This document shows positions 1 to 6,696 of a DNA stretch of 12,022 bases, in pieces. The stretch is from contig JABUUA010000042.1 of assembly GCA_021443405.1 (NCBI GenBank), forward strand, positions 10,533 to 22,554, in the 5' to 3' direction. The translations under genes and the position numbers were made by a program. Origin of the DNA: Bacteroidaceae bacterium (GTDB taxonomy: Bacteria; Bacteroidota; Bacteroidia; Bacteroidales; Bacteroidaceae). The notes below the pieces were generated by a model, which saw nothing but the letters and a program-made list of their open reading frames with translations, was not told the origin of the DNA and did no database searches. Each line of letters starts with the position of its first letter. The stretch's first letter is position 1.

Positions 1-39
1 TTTGTTTAAGGCAGGACGAACGCATCCTCCGCACGGCTC
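1..39 (+). repeat. 39-bp direct repeat, left copy
   Basis: These 39 bases, beginning TTTGTTTAAGGCAGGACG, occur again without a mismatch at 615-653. After the match the two copies diverge, but both run into short GTCTAA-type repeats (AATGTCTAAT here, CAACGTCTAACGTCTAAC at the right copy). The left copy starts at the window edge, so the true repeat may be longer. The two copies enclose the cluster of palindromic repeats downstream of thrS. Confidence 0.9.
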
Positions 40-107
40 TAATGTCTAATGAGTTGCAAGATAGTTAAGAAGACTTTATCCGACTCTAATATTATTGTTG
101 TCTGCGC

Positions 108-141
108 TATTCCCGAATGGCAGAACGCTGAAAGCGTTCAA
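108..141 (-). repeat. REP-like palindromic repeat, copy 1
   Basis: On the minus strand this reads TTGAACGCTTTCAGCGTTC followed by TGCCATTCGGGAA. Its core is a 7-bp stem, GAACGCT/AGCGTTC, around a 3-nt loop. It belongs to a five-member family in this window (108-141, 215-235, 282-313, 376-396, 542-571). Family members are found in both orientations. A short palindrome plus a conserved tail resembles REP elements mobilised by RAYT (Y1-type) transposases, but no such transposase lies in the window, so that link is inference. Confidence 0.8.
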
Positions 142-151
142 ATGATGGTAG

Positions 152-196
152 CATAGGGTTGATGACAGATGCGAAGCGTCTGGCATCTACCCTATG
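152..196. repeat. Imperfect long hairpin between palindromic repeats
   Basis: CATAGGGT (152-159) pairs with ACCCTATG (189-196). The interior GATGaCAGAtGC/GCgTCTGgCATC pairs with a few mismatches around a short GAA loop, giving an almost continuous stem. It sits between two same-orientation copies of the palindromic repeat (108-141 and 215-235). It has no T-tract, so it does not look like an intrinsic terminator. Confidence 0.75.
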
Positions 197-214
197 TAGC
201 GCATAATAGTAGTG

Positions 215-235
215 CAGAACGCTGAAAGCGTTCAA
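215..235 (-). repeat. REP-like palindromic repeat, copy 2 (core only)
   Basis: The 21-bp core is identical to that of copy 1, in the same orientation, with the GAACGCT/AGCGTTC stem. The conserved CCATTCGG-type tail of copies 1, 3 and 5 is absent, so this is a short form. Copies 1 and 2 form a direct pair around the 152-196 hairpin. Confidence 0.8.
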
Positions 236-281
236 GCGATGATAACACACATCGTATATAAATAATAGGTTTTGTCATCAC

Positions 282-313
282 TTGAACGCTTTCAGCGTTC
301 TGCCGTTCGGGAA
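282..313 (+). repeat. REP-like palindromic repeat, copy 3
   Basis: This is an inverted copy relative to copies 1 and 2. It matches copy 1 (read on the other strand) across about 32 nt except for one base in the tail, TGCCGTTCGG versus TGCCATTCGG. It carries the same 7-bp stem, GAACGCT/AGCGTTC. It lies just before the 13-bp-stem hairpin at 321-365. Confidence 0.8.
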
Positions 314-320
314 AAATGAA

Positions 321-365
321 CCTTGGGTTGATGTCGGTCGCTACGCTTCCTCCATCAACCCAAGG
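321..365. repeat. Perfect 13-bp hairpin with 19-nt loop
   Basis: CCTTGGGTTGATG (321-333) is exactly complementary to CATCAACCCAAGG (353-365). Like the hairpin at 152-196, it is flanked by two same-orientation palindromic repeats (282-313 and 376-396), so the two hairpin-containing units have the same architecture in opposite orientations. There is no downstream T-run. Confidence 0.85.
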
Positions 366-375
366 CTATCATCGC

Positions 376-396
376 TTGAAGGCTTTCAGCCTTCTG
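376..396 (+). repeat. REP-like palindromic repeat, copy 4 (compensated stem)
   Basis: The core reads GAAGGCTttcAGCCTTC, a perfect 7-bp stem. Compared with copies 1-3 the fourth stem position has changed on both arms (C to G on one side, G to C on the other), so pairing is kept. The conserved tail is missing, as in copy 2. Confidence 0.8.
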
Positions 397-401
397 GGTA
401 T

Positions 402-470
402 AGTTAAGAGGTTAGAATAAAGACGTTAGACGTTAGAATAGAGACGTTAGAAATTAGGCGTTAGATGTTT
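402..470 (+). repeat. Short (A)CGTTAGA-type repeats
   Basis: The stretch contains several near-copies of ACGTTAGA (GACGTTAGACGTTAGAATAGAGACGTTAG and, more diverged, GGCGTTAGATG) with irregular spacing. The reverse-complement form, TCTAACGTCTAACGTCTAAC, occurs at 656-677, just before the thrS stop codon. No coding or regulatory function is apparent. Confidence 0.65.
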
Positions 471-541
471 TTTACTGTCCGCTAAATTATAAAGTTTTAT
501 CTTGAACTTATTTATTATCAGTATTTTACGCTTGTAATCGG

Positions 542-571
542 TTGAAGACTTACAGCCTTCTGCCATTCGGA
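542..571 (+). repeat. REP-like palindromic repeat, copy 5 (diverged)
   Basis: The core GAAGACTtacAGCCTTC keeps six of seven stem pairs. It is followed by the family tail TGCCATTCGG. It is the most diverged of the five copies and lies apart from the paired hairpin units. Between copies 4 and 5 (about 470-541) I see only AT-rich sequence without a gene. Confidence 0.65.
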
Positions 572-614
572 TACTAAAAGCCTCGGATGGATAGCGGACA
601 CCATACGATCGACC

Positions 615-653
615 TTTGTTTAAGGCAGGACGAACGCATCCTCCGCACGGCTC
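615..653 (+). repeat. 39-bp direct repeat, right copy
   Basis: This is identical to positions 1-39. It is followed immediately by three GTCTAAC-type units (about 656-677), then by the thrS stop codon at 680-682. The distance between copies is 614 bp. Confidence 0.9.
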
Positions 654-679
654 CAACGTCTAACGTCTAACGTCTAACC

Positions 680-2623
680 TCAATAACTCTCCGTCATTTC
701 TTTGACTTCGCGGATTACTTTGCCGGCGAAATCACTGACGGACATTGCGCCTTGGTCGCCTTCGCCTTGCTTGCGCACGCTGACAGCACCTTCGGCGGCT
801 TCCTTTTCGCCTACGATGAGGAGGTAAGGGATGTGTTTCATCTCGTTGTCGCGGATTTTGCGACCGATCTTCTCGCTGCGGTCGTCGACAATGGCACGCA
901 CGCCAGCCTCTTCAAGTTGGGCTTTTACCTTTTCGGCATAGTCGTTGAACTTATCCGAGATCGGCAGCACCACGCACTGGTCGGGCGTGAGCCACAAGGG
1001 GAAATGACCGGCCGTATGCTCAATGAGCACAGCAACGAAACGCTCCATAGAGCCGAAGGGCGCACGGTGGATCATCACAGGGCGGTGCTTCTTGTTGTCC
1101 TCGCCTGTATATTCAAGTTGGAAACGCTCGGGGAGGTTGTAGTCCACTTGGATCGTGCCCAACTGCCAACGACGACCGAGGGCGTCTTTTACCATAAAGT
1201 CGAGTTTGGGGCCATAGAAAGCCGCTTCGCCATACTCCACGCGAGCGGGCAATCCCTTTTCTTCGCACGCCTCGATGATGGCTGCCTCTGCCTTGTCCCA
1301 TACCTCGTCGGAACCGATGTATTTCTCGCGGTTCTCCTTGTTGCGGAGGGAGATTTGGGCTTCGAAGTTTTCAAACTTCAACGCCTTGAAGATAATCTCA
1401 ATGATGTCCATCACGCGGGTAAACTCGCCCTTCACCTGGTCAGGGCGGCAGAAGATGTGAGCATCGTCCTGCGTAAAACCGCGCACACGCGTCAAGCCGT
1501 GGAGTTCGCCGCTCTGCTCGTAGCGATACACCGTGCCAAACTCTGCCAAGCGCAGGGGCAAGTCCTTATAAGAACGTGGTTTCCAAGCGAAGATAGAGCA
1601 GTGGTGAGGGCAGTTCATCGGTTTGAGCATGTATTCCTCGCCCTCCTCTGGCGTGAGGATGGGGCGGAAACTGTCCTTGCCATATTTTGCGTAGTGGCCA
1701 GAGGTTACGTAGAGGTTTTTAGAGCCGATATGGGGCGTGATAACCTGTTGATAACCGTAGCGTTTTTGGATGCGTTTGAGGAAATCTTCGAGTTGGAGGC
1801 GCAGCATTGTGCCTTTCGGCAACCAGATAGGCAAGCCTTTGCCCACGAGTTCGGAGAACATGAAGAGTTCCATTTCCTTACCGATTTTACGATGGTCGCG
1901 CTTCTTGGCCTCTTCCAACATTACCAAATACTCATCCAGCAGTTTCTTCTTGGGAAAGGTGATTGCGTACAAACGGGTCATCTGCGGACGCTTCTCATCG
2001 CCTCGCCAATAGGCCGAACTTACAGAAAGAACCTTAAATGCTTTGATGGGCGCCGTATTTATCAAATGAGGGCCACGACATAAATCCGTGAAATTACCTT
2101 GGGTGTACGTTGAAATACTTCCATCCTCCAAATCGGCTATCAATTCATTCTTATAAGTCTGACCTTTATCGCCGAAGAACTTCAGAGCGTCTTGTTTAGA
2201 GATATCCGAGCGAACTAACTCTGCCTTCCGCTGAATAAGCTCAGCCATTTTCTTTTCTATATTGACAAAATCGGCCTCCCGAATCACTGTTCCTTCAGCC
2301 GGCATCACATCATAATAGAAACCATTCTCTATGGCAGGGCCGATGCCGAACTGCATGCCAGGATATAATTCCTGTAGCGCTTCTGCCATCAAATGGGCGC
2401 TTGTGTGCCAAAAAGCATGTTTGCCTTCTTTGTCATCCCATTTATAAAGAACCAGCTGCGCATCTTCCGTGATTGGGCGGTTGAGTTCAACGTTTTCACC
2501 ATTCACTCCGCACGCCAAAACATCTTGTGCCAGACGCGAAGATATGCTTTCAGCAATCTGTAAACCTGTGATGCCTGCCTCAAATTCTCGGACAGAACCA
2601 TCAGGAAAAGAAATCTTAATCAT
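680..2623 (-). CDS. thrS: Threonine--tRNA ligase
   Basis: This class II aminoacyl-tRNA synthetase charges tRNA-Thr in the cytoplasm. The 647 residues match the usual full length of about 640. The N-terminal TGS domain is at about 1-62. The editing domain follows, with the H73-x3-H77 pair and C182/H186 (LCRGPHL), which together form the site that clears mis-charged Ser-tRNA. The catalytic core (about 245-540) holds the expected zinc ligands: C338 in MKPMNCPHH, H389 in DDAHIF and H519 in MIHRAPFGS. The anticodon-binding domain occupies about 545-647. ATG start, TGA stop. A TAATTTTG promoter-like element lies upstream at 2662-2669, so the gene may be transcribed separately from the TPR gene 74 bp upstream. 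In many Bacteroidales infC-rpmI-rplT follows thrS; here repeat-rich DNA follows instead. Confidence 0.98.
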   Translation of the reverse strand: MIKISFPDGSVREFEAGITGLQIAESISSRLAQDVLACGVNGENVELNRPITEDAQLVLYKWDDKEGKHAFWHTSAHLMAEALQELYPGMQFGIGPAIENGFYYDVMPAEGTVIREADFVNIEKKMAELIQRKAELVRSDISKQDALKFFGDKGQTYKNELIADLEDGSISTYTQGNFTDLCRGPHLINTAPIKAFKVLSVSSAYWRGDEKRPQMTRLYAITFPKKKLLDEYLVMLEEAKKRDHRKIGKEMELFMFSELVGKGLPIWLPKGTMLRLQLEDFLKRIQKRYGYQQVITPHIGSKNLYVTSGHYAKYGKDSFRPILTPEEGEEYMLKPMNCPHHCSIFAWKPRSYKDLPLRLAEFGTVYRYEQSGELHGLTRVRGFTQDDAHIFCRPDQVKGEFTRVMDIIEIIFKALKFENFEAQISLRNKENREKYIGSDEVWDKAEAAIIEACEEKGLPARVEYGEAAFYGPKLDFMVKDALGRRWQLGTIQVDYNLPERFQLEYTGEDNKKHRPVMIHRAPFGSMERFVAVLIEHTAGHFPLWLTPDQCVVLPISDKFNDYAEKVKAQLEEAGVRAIVDDRSEKIGRKIRDNEMKHIPYLLIVGEKEAAEGAVSVRKQGEGDQGAMSVSDFAGKVIREVKEMTESY

Positions 2624-2661
2624 ATATGCTTTATTTTAGATATTTTTCAGTAATAAGTGGA

Positions 2662-2669
2662 CAAAATTA
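2662..2669 (-). promoter_or_regulatory. Candidate -7 element for thrS
   Basis: On the minus strand the sequence is TAATTTTG, matching the Bacteroidetes TAnnTTTG element. It lies in the 74-bp gap between the TPR gene and thrS and predicts a leader of roughly 30 nt. No clear TTG is seen at the -33 position. The same octamer is found upstream of the SPOR gene. Confidence 0.4.
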
Positions 2670-2697
2670 CAAAAAAAAAGCCACTACACATTACTAT

Positions 2698-4740
2698 TTA
2701 CTCGTTTTTTTGTGCAGAGTATCGCTTAATCAAATTATAAGCAGAAAACATGCCTAATTCGCCAGCTTGCGAAAGATCACTCAGTGCTTCACTTATTTTG
2801 CCATCTAAGATGCGCGTGATTCCTCTATTGTAATGAGCCTCCGGCATCAGGGGAGAGGCCGATATTGCCTTTGAAAATGCCGCTTCTGCCTGCGCGTATT
2901 CATGTAAATGCAGACATATTATACCTATATTATAATAGGCGTATGACATATCCGGCATATAATCTACCACAGCGGTTAAATCTTGTCTCGCCTGACTATA
3001 AGCGATTCTGTCCTCAGGCGTAAGAGCAAGCTGCCTGTCGTGAGTTTGCAAAGCTGCACATCGAATCTGCGCTCGAAGGAAATACGCTATGACATTTGTG
3101 CTGTCGAGCGCAATAACCCGAGAAAGGTCTTCCTGAGCAGAATCGAAATCACGAACATGATAATAGTCCATGGCACGGCGGAGATATAATCTACTATACT
3201 CAGGCTGACCGCCAATGCACTCGGTCATGTATTTAATATCCTCGAAATGACTTTGTATGCGATGGTCTGACGGTTGCGACTCATAGTTACTGATGCTCAC
3301 TTCCAACGGAAGTTGCTGACTGCGATTGAGGTCGTCGATGAGTTTATGGAAAGGAACGTATGACGCTATATCGTTATTCTGCTTGTAGTAAGTAATTAGC
3401 CACAAAGGAACTGGTTCAAGGTCTGTCGATCGATTTTGGACCTTTCCCCGATAAGCACTTGCATACTCTTGCTTCGGCATGTCCTGCGTGTCCTCTTCAA
3501 CCAACTTGTTGTATTCTTCGGGATTCTTCTCGCTTTTCTTTCGGGTCTTGCTCTTACTCTTATAGGTTCCCGTACGTTTCTCCATATTGGCCTTGAGCAC
3601 TTTGAACTCATCGCGCTCTGCCCCATACACATCTCCTATTTTCCGTCGAATAGACGCTCGCTTGCTAAAGCCCTCCCAGAATTCGGGATAGTCGCTTATG
3701 ACAGCTGTCAAATCACGAATCGCTCCTTTGTAATCGCCGACATTGTCTAACAACAAGGCTCTGTTATACAGAGCAATTGTATTGTCAGGTTCTTGTTCCA
3801 GCACAAAATTGAAATCATCAATAGCCCGATTATCATCACCCACTTGTGCGCGCAGCAAGCCTCGGTTAAAATGTCCCAGATAGTTGCCCGGTTCAATCTC
3901 CAATGCCACATCATAATCGTTCATTGCCCCCCTCAGGTTTTGCTGGTTAAACCGAGCCATGGCGCGATTGATGTAAAGATTAGCGTCGCGCGGCAACTGT
4001 AAGATGGCTTTGTCAAGTTGCATCTCACCTTCCTTATAAGCTCCGCGTGTGAGCGACACCATGGACTTCATACTCCACGCATGACCCTCATGGGGATTCA
4101 CTTCCAAAGCACGGTCAATCCAAGCTATCGCCTTCGTCGTGTCGGCGACGGCAAAAGCAACTTGTGCTTTCATTGTGTAGTTCTCCGCATCTTTTGGCCA
4201 TTGCTTTATCATGACGTCTAAGGAAGAATCTGCCTCCGCATATTTTTTCAACTCTGTTTGGCACAACACCATATTATGCCAACATGACTGCTCCATCGGG
4301 TTTATCGTCACAGCTTTGCGATAATCCTGCTCAGCCGGTGCATATTGTTTCATGTTGACACGGCACAAGCCTCGCAACACATAATGATTTTCTTCATAGG
4401 GATTCCGTTCTATCGCGCTACTGCAATCCGCCTCTGCCCCCAGAAAATCCTCCAGATAGAATTTGGCTAATCCTCTATAAAAGTAAGGCTCAGCCAAGAA
4501 AGGTTTCGCGGCAATCACCATGTTGAAGCGCTGAATGGAAAGCACATAGTCTTCATAATAAAGAGCGTGCCGCCCCATATTCATCACCCGGTCGGTGTTG
4601 ATTTGTGCATTCGCCTCATTGAAAGACAACATTCCTCCCACCACGAATAAGAGGAACATCCTGACATGACGAGCATTTGCAGAACGGACAGGCCCGGACT
4701 TTGCGATGCCGAATATGTATTGTCGGAAGAAGCGGAACAC
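2698..4740 (-). CDS. TPR-repeat protein with N-terminal export signal
   Basis: This is a long tetratricopeptide-repeat protein with no enzymatic domain that I recognise. Residue numbers count from the longest in-frame ATG (4773), which overlaps def by 31 bp. TPR-like helix pairs run from about 62 to 395 (motifs such as AEPYFYRGLAKFYLEDFLGA and HFNRGLLRAQVGDDNRAIDD). A basic, Lys-rich linker follows (about 400-420, KSKSKTRKKSEK). A less regular region (about 450-520) leads to a second TPR block (about 525-675), and the protein ends in SAYNLIKRY, a familiar end for Bacteroidetes TPR proteins. The hydrophobic segment MFLLFVVGGMLSFNEANAQ (39-57) looks like a signal peptide, implying export. The start given is a GTG two bases after the def stop, leaving a 27-residue leader before the hydrophobic stretch. 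An ATG at 4659 would give a more ordinary signal peptide. The function is unknown; a scaffold or adaptor role is inferred from the fold. Confidence 0.85.
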   Translation of the reverse strand: MFRFFRQYIFGIAKSGPVRSANARHVRMFLLFVVGGMLSFNEANAQINTDRVMNMGRHALYYEDYVLSIQRFNMVIAAKPFLAEPYFYRGLAKFYLEDFLGAEADCSSAIERNPYEENHYVLRGLCRVNMKQYAPAEQDYRKAVTINPMEQSCWHNMVLCQTELKKYAEADSSLDVMIKQWPKDAENYTMKAQVAFAVADTTKAIAWIDRALEVNPHEGHAWSMKSMVSLTRGAYKEGEMQLDKAILQLPRDANLYINRAMARFNQQNLRGAMNDYDVALEIEPGNYLGHFNRGLLRAQVGDDNRAIDDFNFVLEQEPDNTIALYNRALLLDNVGDYKGAIRDLTAVISDYPEFWEGFSKRASIRRKIGDVYGAERDEFKVLKANMEKRTGTYKSKSKTRKKSEKNPEEYNKLVEEDTQDMPKQEYASAYRGKVQNRSTDLEPVPLWLITYYKQNNDIASYVPFHKLIDDLNRSQQLPLEVSISNYESQPSDHRIQSHFEDIKYMTECIGGQPEYSRLYLRRAMDYYHVRDFDSAQEDLSRVIALDSTNVIAYFLRAQIRCAALQTHDRQLALTPEDRIAYSQARQDLTAVVDYMPDMSYAYYNIGIICLHLHEYAQAEAAFSKAISASPLMPEAHYNRGITRILDGKISEALSDLSQAGELGMFSAYNLIKRYSAQKNE

Positions 4741-4742
4741 TA

Positions 4743-5300
4743 TTACTTGCGAAGTTTGACTTTGTAAGAGCAACTGAACCGCCCTTTGATTAAATCGATC
4801 AACTTGCTTTTCACCAACTGACGACGCAAGCCCTTCAGATGGTCCGTGAAGACTTTTCCGTCGAGATGGTCAAATTCATGTTGCATGACACGCGCAAGAT
4901 AACCGCCGACCCACTCGTCGTGCTCCTGGAATTGTTCGTCCAGATAAGTTACACGAATGCGCGTCGGACGCCTTACGGTCTCGTGAATACCAGGCAGAGA
5001 CAAGCATCCCTCCTCACTTGTATCCGTTTCGTTTTCGTCGTATTCCTCGATATAGGGATTGATGAACACGCGGCGATAGTCTTTGTACTCCGGCAAATCT
5101 TCGCTGATGACGTCGAGATCAATGACCACCAACCGAATAGACAAGCCTATTTGAGGAGCAGCCAAGCCAATTCCCTCGCTACGCGCCAAAGTATCCCACA
5201 TGTTCTGAATCAACTCGGGAAGTTCCGGATAATCCGGCGCAATATCTTCAGCCTCCTGGCGCAACACGGGCTGTCCGTATGTATATATAGGAAGAATCAT
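4743..5300 (-). CDS. def: Peptide deformylase
   Basis: This metalloenzyme removes the formyl group from the N-terminal methionine of nascent proteins. The 185 residues are a normal length. All three family motifs are present: motif I GIGLAAPQIG (43-52), motif II EGCLS (97-101) with metal ligand C99, and motif III HEFDH (141-145) with ligands H141 and H145 and catalytic E142. The ATG start lies 43 bp after ruvX on the minus strand. The TAA stop almost touches the GTG start proposed for the TPR gene. A position among ruvX, the TPR gene and thrS is, as I recall, common in Bacteroidales. Confidence 0.98.
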   Translation of the reverse strand: MILPIYTYGQPVLRQEAEDIAPDYPELPELIQNMWDTLARSEGIGLAAPQIGLSIRLVVIDLDVISEDLPEYKDYRRVFINPYIEEYDENETDTSEEGCLSLPGIHETVRRPTRIRVTYLDEQFQEHDEWVGGYLARVMQHEFDHLDGKVFTDHLKGLRRQLVKSKLIDLIKGRFSCSYKVKLRK

Positions 5301-5343
5301 ATAAATTATTATTTCTGTTCACAGCACTCAAAGCACTTTCCTC

Positions 5344-5760
5344 TCAACGCTTCCTGCTCTCCATCCAACCTTGCAAGATAATGCAGGCGGAAATCTCGTC
5401 CACCAACGCTTTATTGCGACGCGCCATTTTGCCGATGCCGCTCGCCAACATAGTCTGATGGGCGAGCACGCTGGTGTAGCGTTCGTCCCACCAGTCTACG
5501 GGAATGTCCGGCAACGCCTTGCGCAACTGTCCGACAAACGAACGGACACGCGGAAGGTTGTCGCTATCAGCGCCGTTAGGTTGTTTCGGCAGTCCTACGA
5601 CAAATCGCTCCACGGGTTCGCGCGCAGTGTAGTCTTGCAGCCATTTGAGCAACGACTTTGTCTCTACGGTTGTCAGTCCATTGGCTATTATCTGCAAAGG
5701 GTCCGTCACAGCTATGCCAGTGCGACGGACCCCGTAGTCTATTGCGAGTATGCGACTCAA
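5344..5760 (-). CDS. ruvX: RuvX/YqgF family RNase H-like nuclease, TTG start
   Basis: This is a YqgF-type RNase H-fold protein; in other bacteria it is linked to 16S rRNA 5'-end maturation and described as a putative Holliday junction resolvase. The 138 residues are typical. The N-terminus MSRILAIDYGVRRTGIAVTD carries the first catalytic aspartate (D8), WWDERYTS the glutamate (E93) and ALVDEISA the third acidic residue (D121). The start codon is TTG: an in-frame TAA, which is also the stop of the upstream SPOR gene (5776-5778), lies only five codons before it. No ATG is available before the conserved DYG motif. AAAGAG just upstream could act as a weak ribosome-binding site. The gene is 15 bp after the SPOR gene, so the two are probably co-transcribed. 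Confidence 0.95.
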   Translation of the reverse strand: MSRILAIDYGVRRTGIAVTDPLQIIANGLTTVETKSLLKWLQDYTAREPVERFVVGLPKQPNGADSDNLPRVRSFVGQLRKALPDIPVDWWDERYTSVLAHQTMLASGIGKMARRNKALVDEISACIILQGWMESRKR

Positions 5761-5775
5761 GTGCTCTTTATTGGA

Positions 5776-6294
5776 TTATTTCTGGTACAGCAACCAAGCG
5801 CCAGGATACTCACCCGACAACGAAGCACGTGACTGAGCGGCTTCTTCCTTGGTGGGGAAAGTGGTGGCGACAACGCGATAGAAAGGCTGACCGTTCACGG
5901 TTGCCTGCACAATCTGAGCCTTGTAACCCTTCGAACCGAGGGTCTTCTGCAGACTCTGTGCATTGGCCAGCATGCCAAAAGAGCCCACAACCACGCTGAA
6001 GTTCTTCAGGCCATCACCGTTGACCAACGTCACAACCTCATTGCGAACCTGCACGTTGCTGTAATCCGTTGTCGGCTTCACAGTCGCGGTCTGCGTCGGA
6101 GTCACGGTGTAACCAGTATTTGTGGGAGTGGTCTGCACGGTCTGATTAGCAGTTACCTGGGCCTGGTTGTCATAGGCAGCCTGTTGTGCCTGAGCTTTTT
6201 CATAGGCTTTTTTGTAAGCGCTCTCGTTACTCTTGCACGAGGTCATTGAAATCACAGCCAATACAGCCGCACTAATCACGAAAATCTTCTTCAT
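5776..6294 (-). CDS. SPOR-domain lipoprotein
   Basis: This is a predicted lipoprotein of 172 residues. The signal peptide MKKIFVISAAVLAVISMTSC ends in a lipobox-like SMTSC with the lipidation cysteine at 20. An Ala/Gln-rich, probably helical stretch follows (about 25-50), then a Thr/Gln/Pro-rich low-complexity linker (about 48-78). The C-terminal SPOR domain is at about 97-172 (KNFSVVVGSFGMLANAQSL, then FYRVVATTFPTKEEA). SPOR domains bind peptidoglycan strands stripped of stem peptides, so the protein is inferred to tether an envelope membrane to the cell wall, perhaps at the septum. It is the first gene of the minus-strand cluster and has a well-formed promoter candidate (6328-6359). Confidence 0.9.
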   Translation of the reverse strand: MKKIFVISAAVLAVISMTSCKSNESAYKKAYEKAQAQQAAYDNQAQVTANQTVQTTPTNTGYTVTPTQTATVKPTTDYSNVQVRNEVVTLVNGDGLKNFSVVVGSFGMLANAQSLQKTLGSKGYKAQIVQATVNGQPFYRVVATTFPTKEEAAQSRASLSGEYPGAWLLYQK

Positions 6295-6327
6295 AATTAC
6301 TATTGTTTATGTGTTACGATTTGCTTA

Positions 6328-6359
6328 CAAAATTATGAAAAAAAGAGGAGCTACGCAAG
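6328..6359 (-). promoter_or_regulatory. Candidate promoter of the SPOR-ruvX-def-TPR cluster
   Basis: On the minus strand CTTG (6356-6359) is followed, after 20 bases, by TAATTTTG (6328-6335). This fits the Bacteroidetes sigma-ABfr pattern of a -33 TTTG-like and a -7 TAnnTTTG element with a spacing of about 19-21. It predicts transcription starting about 25-30 bases before the SPOR ATG. Confidence 0.6.
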
Positions 6360-6441
6360 AGCATGTACAAAAAAAAAGTTAAAAACAATCAATTCCAAGC
6401 AAATAGTCCTCCTTAGATTCACGCTATCACATAATTTTGAC

Positions 6442-6449
6442 TACCTTTG
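6442..6449 (+). promoter_or_regulatory. Candidate -7 element of the YtxH/holin-III operon
   Basis: TACCTTTG matches TAnnTTTG and is followed by TTGC. It lies 40 bp before the ATG of the first gene. The -33 region is not a good match. With the minus-strand promoter at 6328-6359 it makes this 195-bp intergenic region a divergent promoter region. Confidence 0.55.
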
Positions 6450-6489
6450 TTGCATCAGATTCTATAACTAACTTTTTAAATAAAGCATT

Positions 6490-6696
6490 ATGAAAGCAAT
6501 TAATTATTTCTTGGCATTCATCGGCGGTGCTGCCGTAGGTGCTGCGGCTGGTCTTCTCTTTGCCCCCGAAAAAGGTGTGGAACTTCGTGAGCGCATCGCC
6601 GAGCAACTGCGCAAGCGCGGCATCCATCTCAACCGCACGGAGATGAACAATCTTGTGGACGACATTGCTGAAGAGCTGACAAAGACACAGGAATAA
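6490..6696 (+). CDS. YtxH-like small membrane protein
   Basis: This 68-residue protein has one N-terminal transmembrane segment with a small-residue GxxxG-like face (about 5-24, FLAFIGGAAVGAAAGLLFAP). The FAPEKGVELRERI junction that follows is characteristic of YtxH-domain proteins. The rest is a charged, probably helical cytoplasmic tail (about 30-68). YtxH proteins are often linked to general stress in Firmicutes; their biochemical role is unclear. It is the first gene of a three-gene operon, and its TAA is followed directly by the ATG of the next gene. Confidence 0.85.
   Translation: MKAINYFLAFIGGAAVGAAAGLLFAPEKGVELRERIAEQLRKRGIHLNRTEMNNLVDDIAEELTKTQE

Noticed and set aside
152..196. An intrinsic terminator
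   Set aside because: No T-tract follows the stem on either strand. The same holds for the hairpins at 321-365 and 11935-11967.
108..571. A CRISPR array
   Set aside because: The repeats are in both orientations, vary in length and lack regular spacers; no cas genes are present.
447..656. A 69-codon minus-strand frame in the repeat island
   Set aside because: It is made largely of repeat sequence (the 39-bp repeat and palindrome copy 5), so it is unlikely to be a gene.
752..2083. A 443-codon open frame on the plus strand
   Set aside because: It lies entirely antisense to thrS, whose domains and zinc ligands are complete. The frame is a by-product of thrS codon usage.
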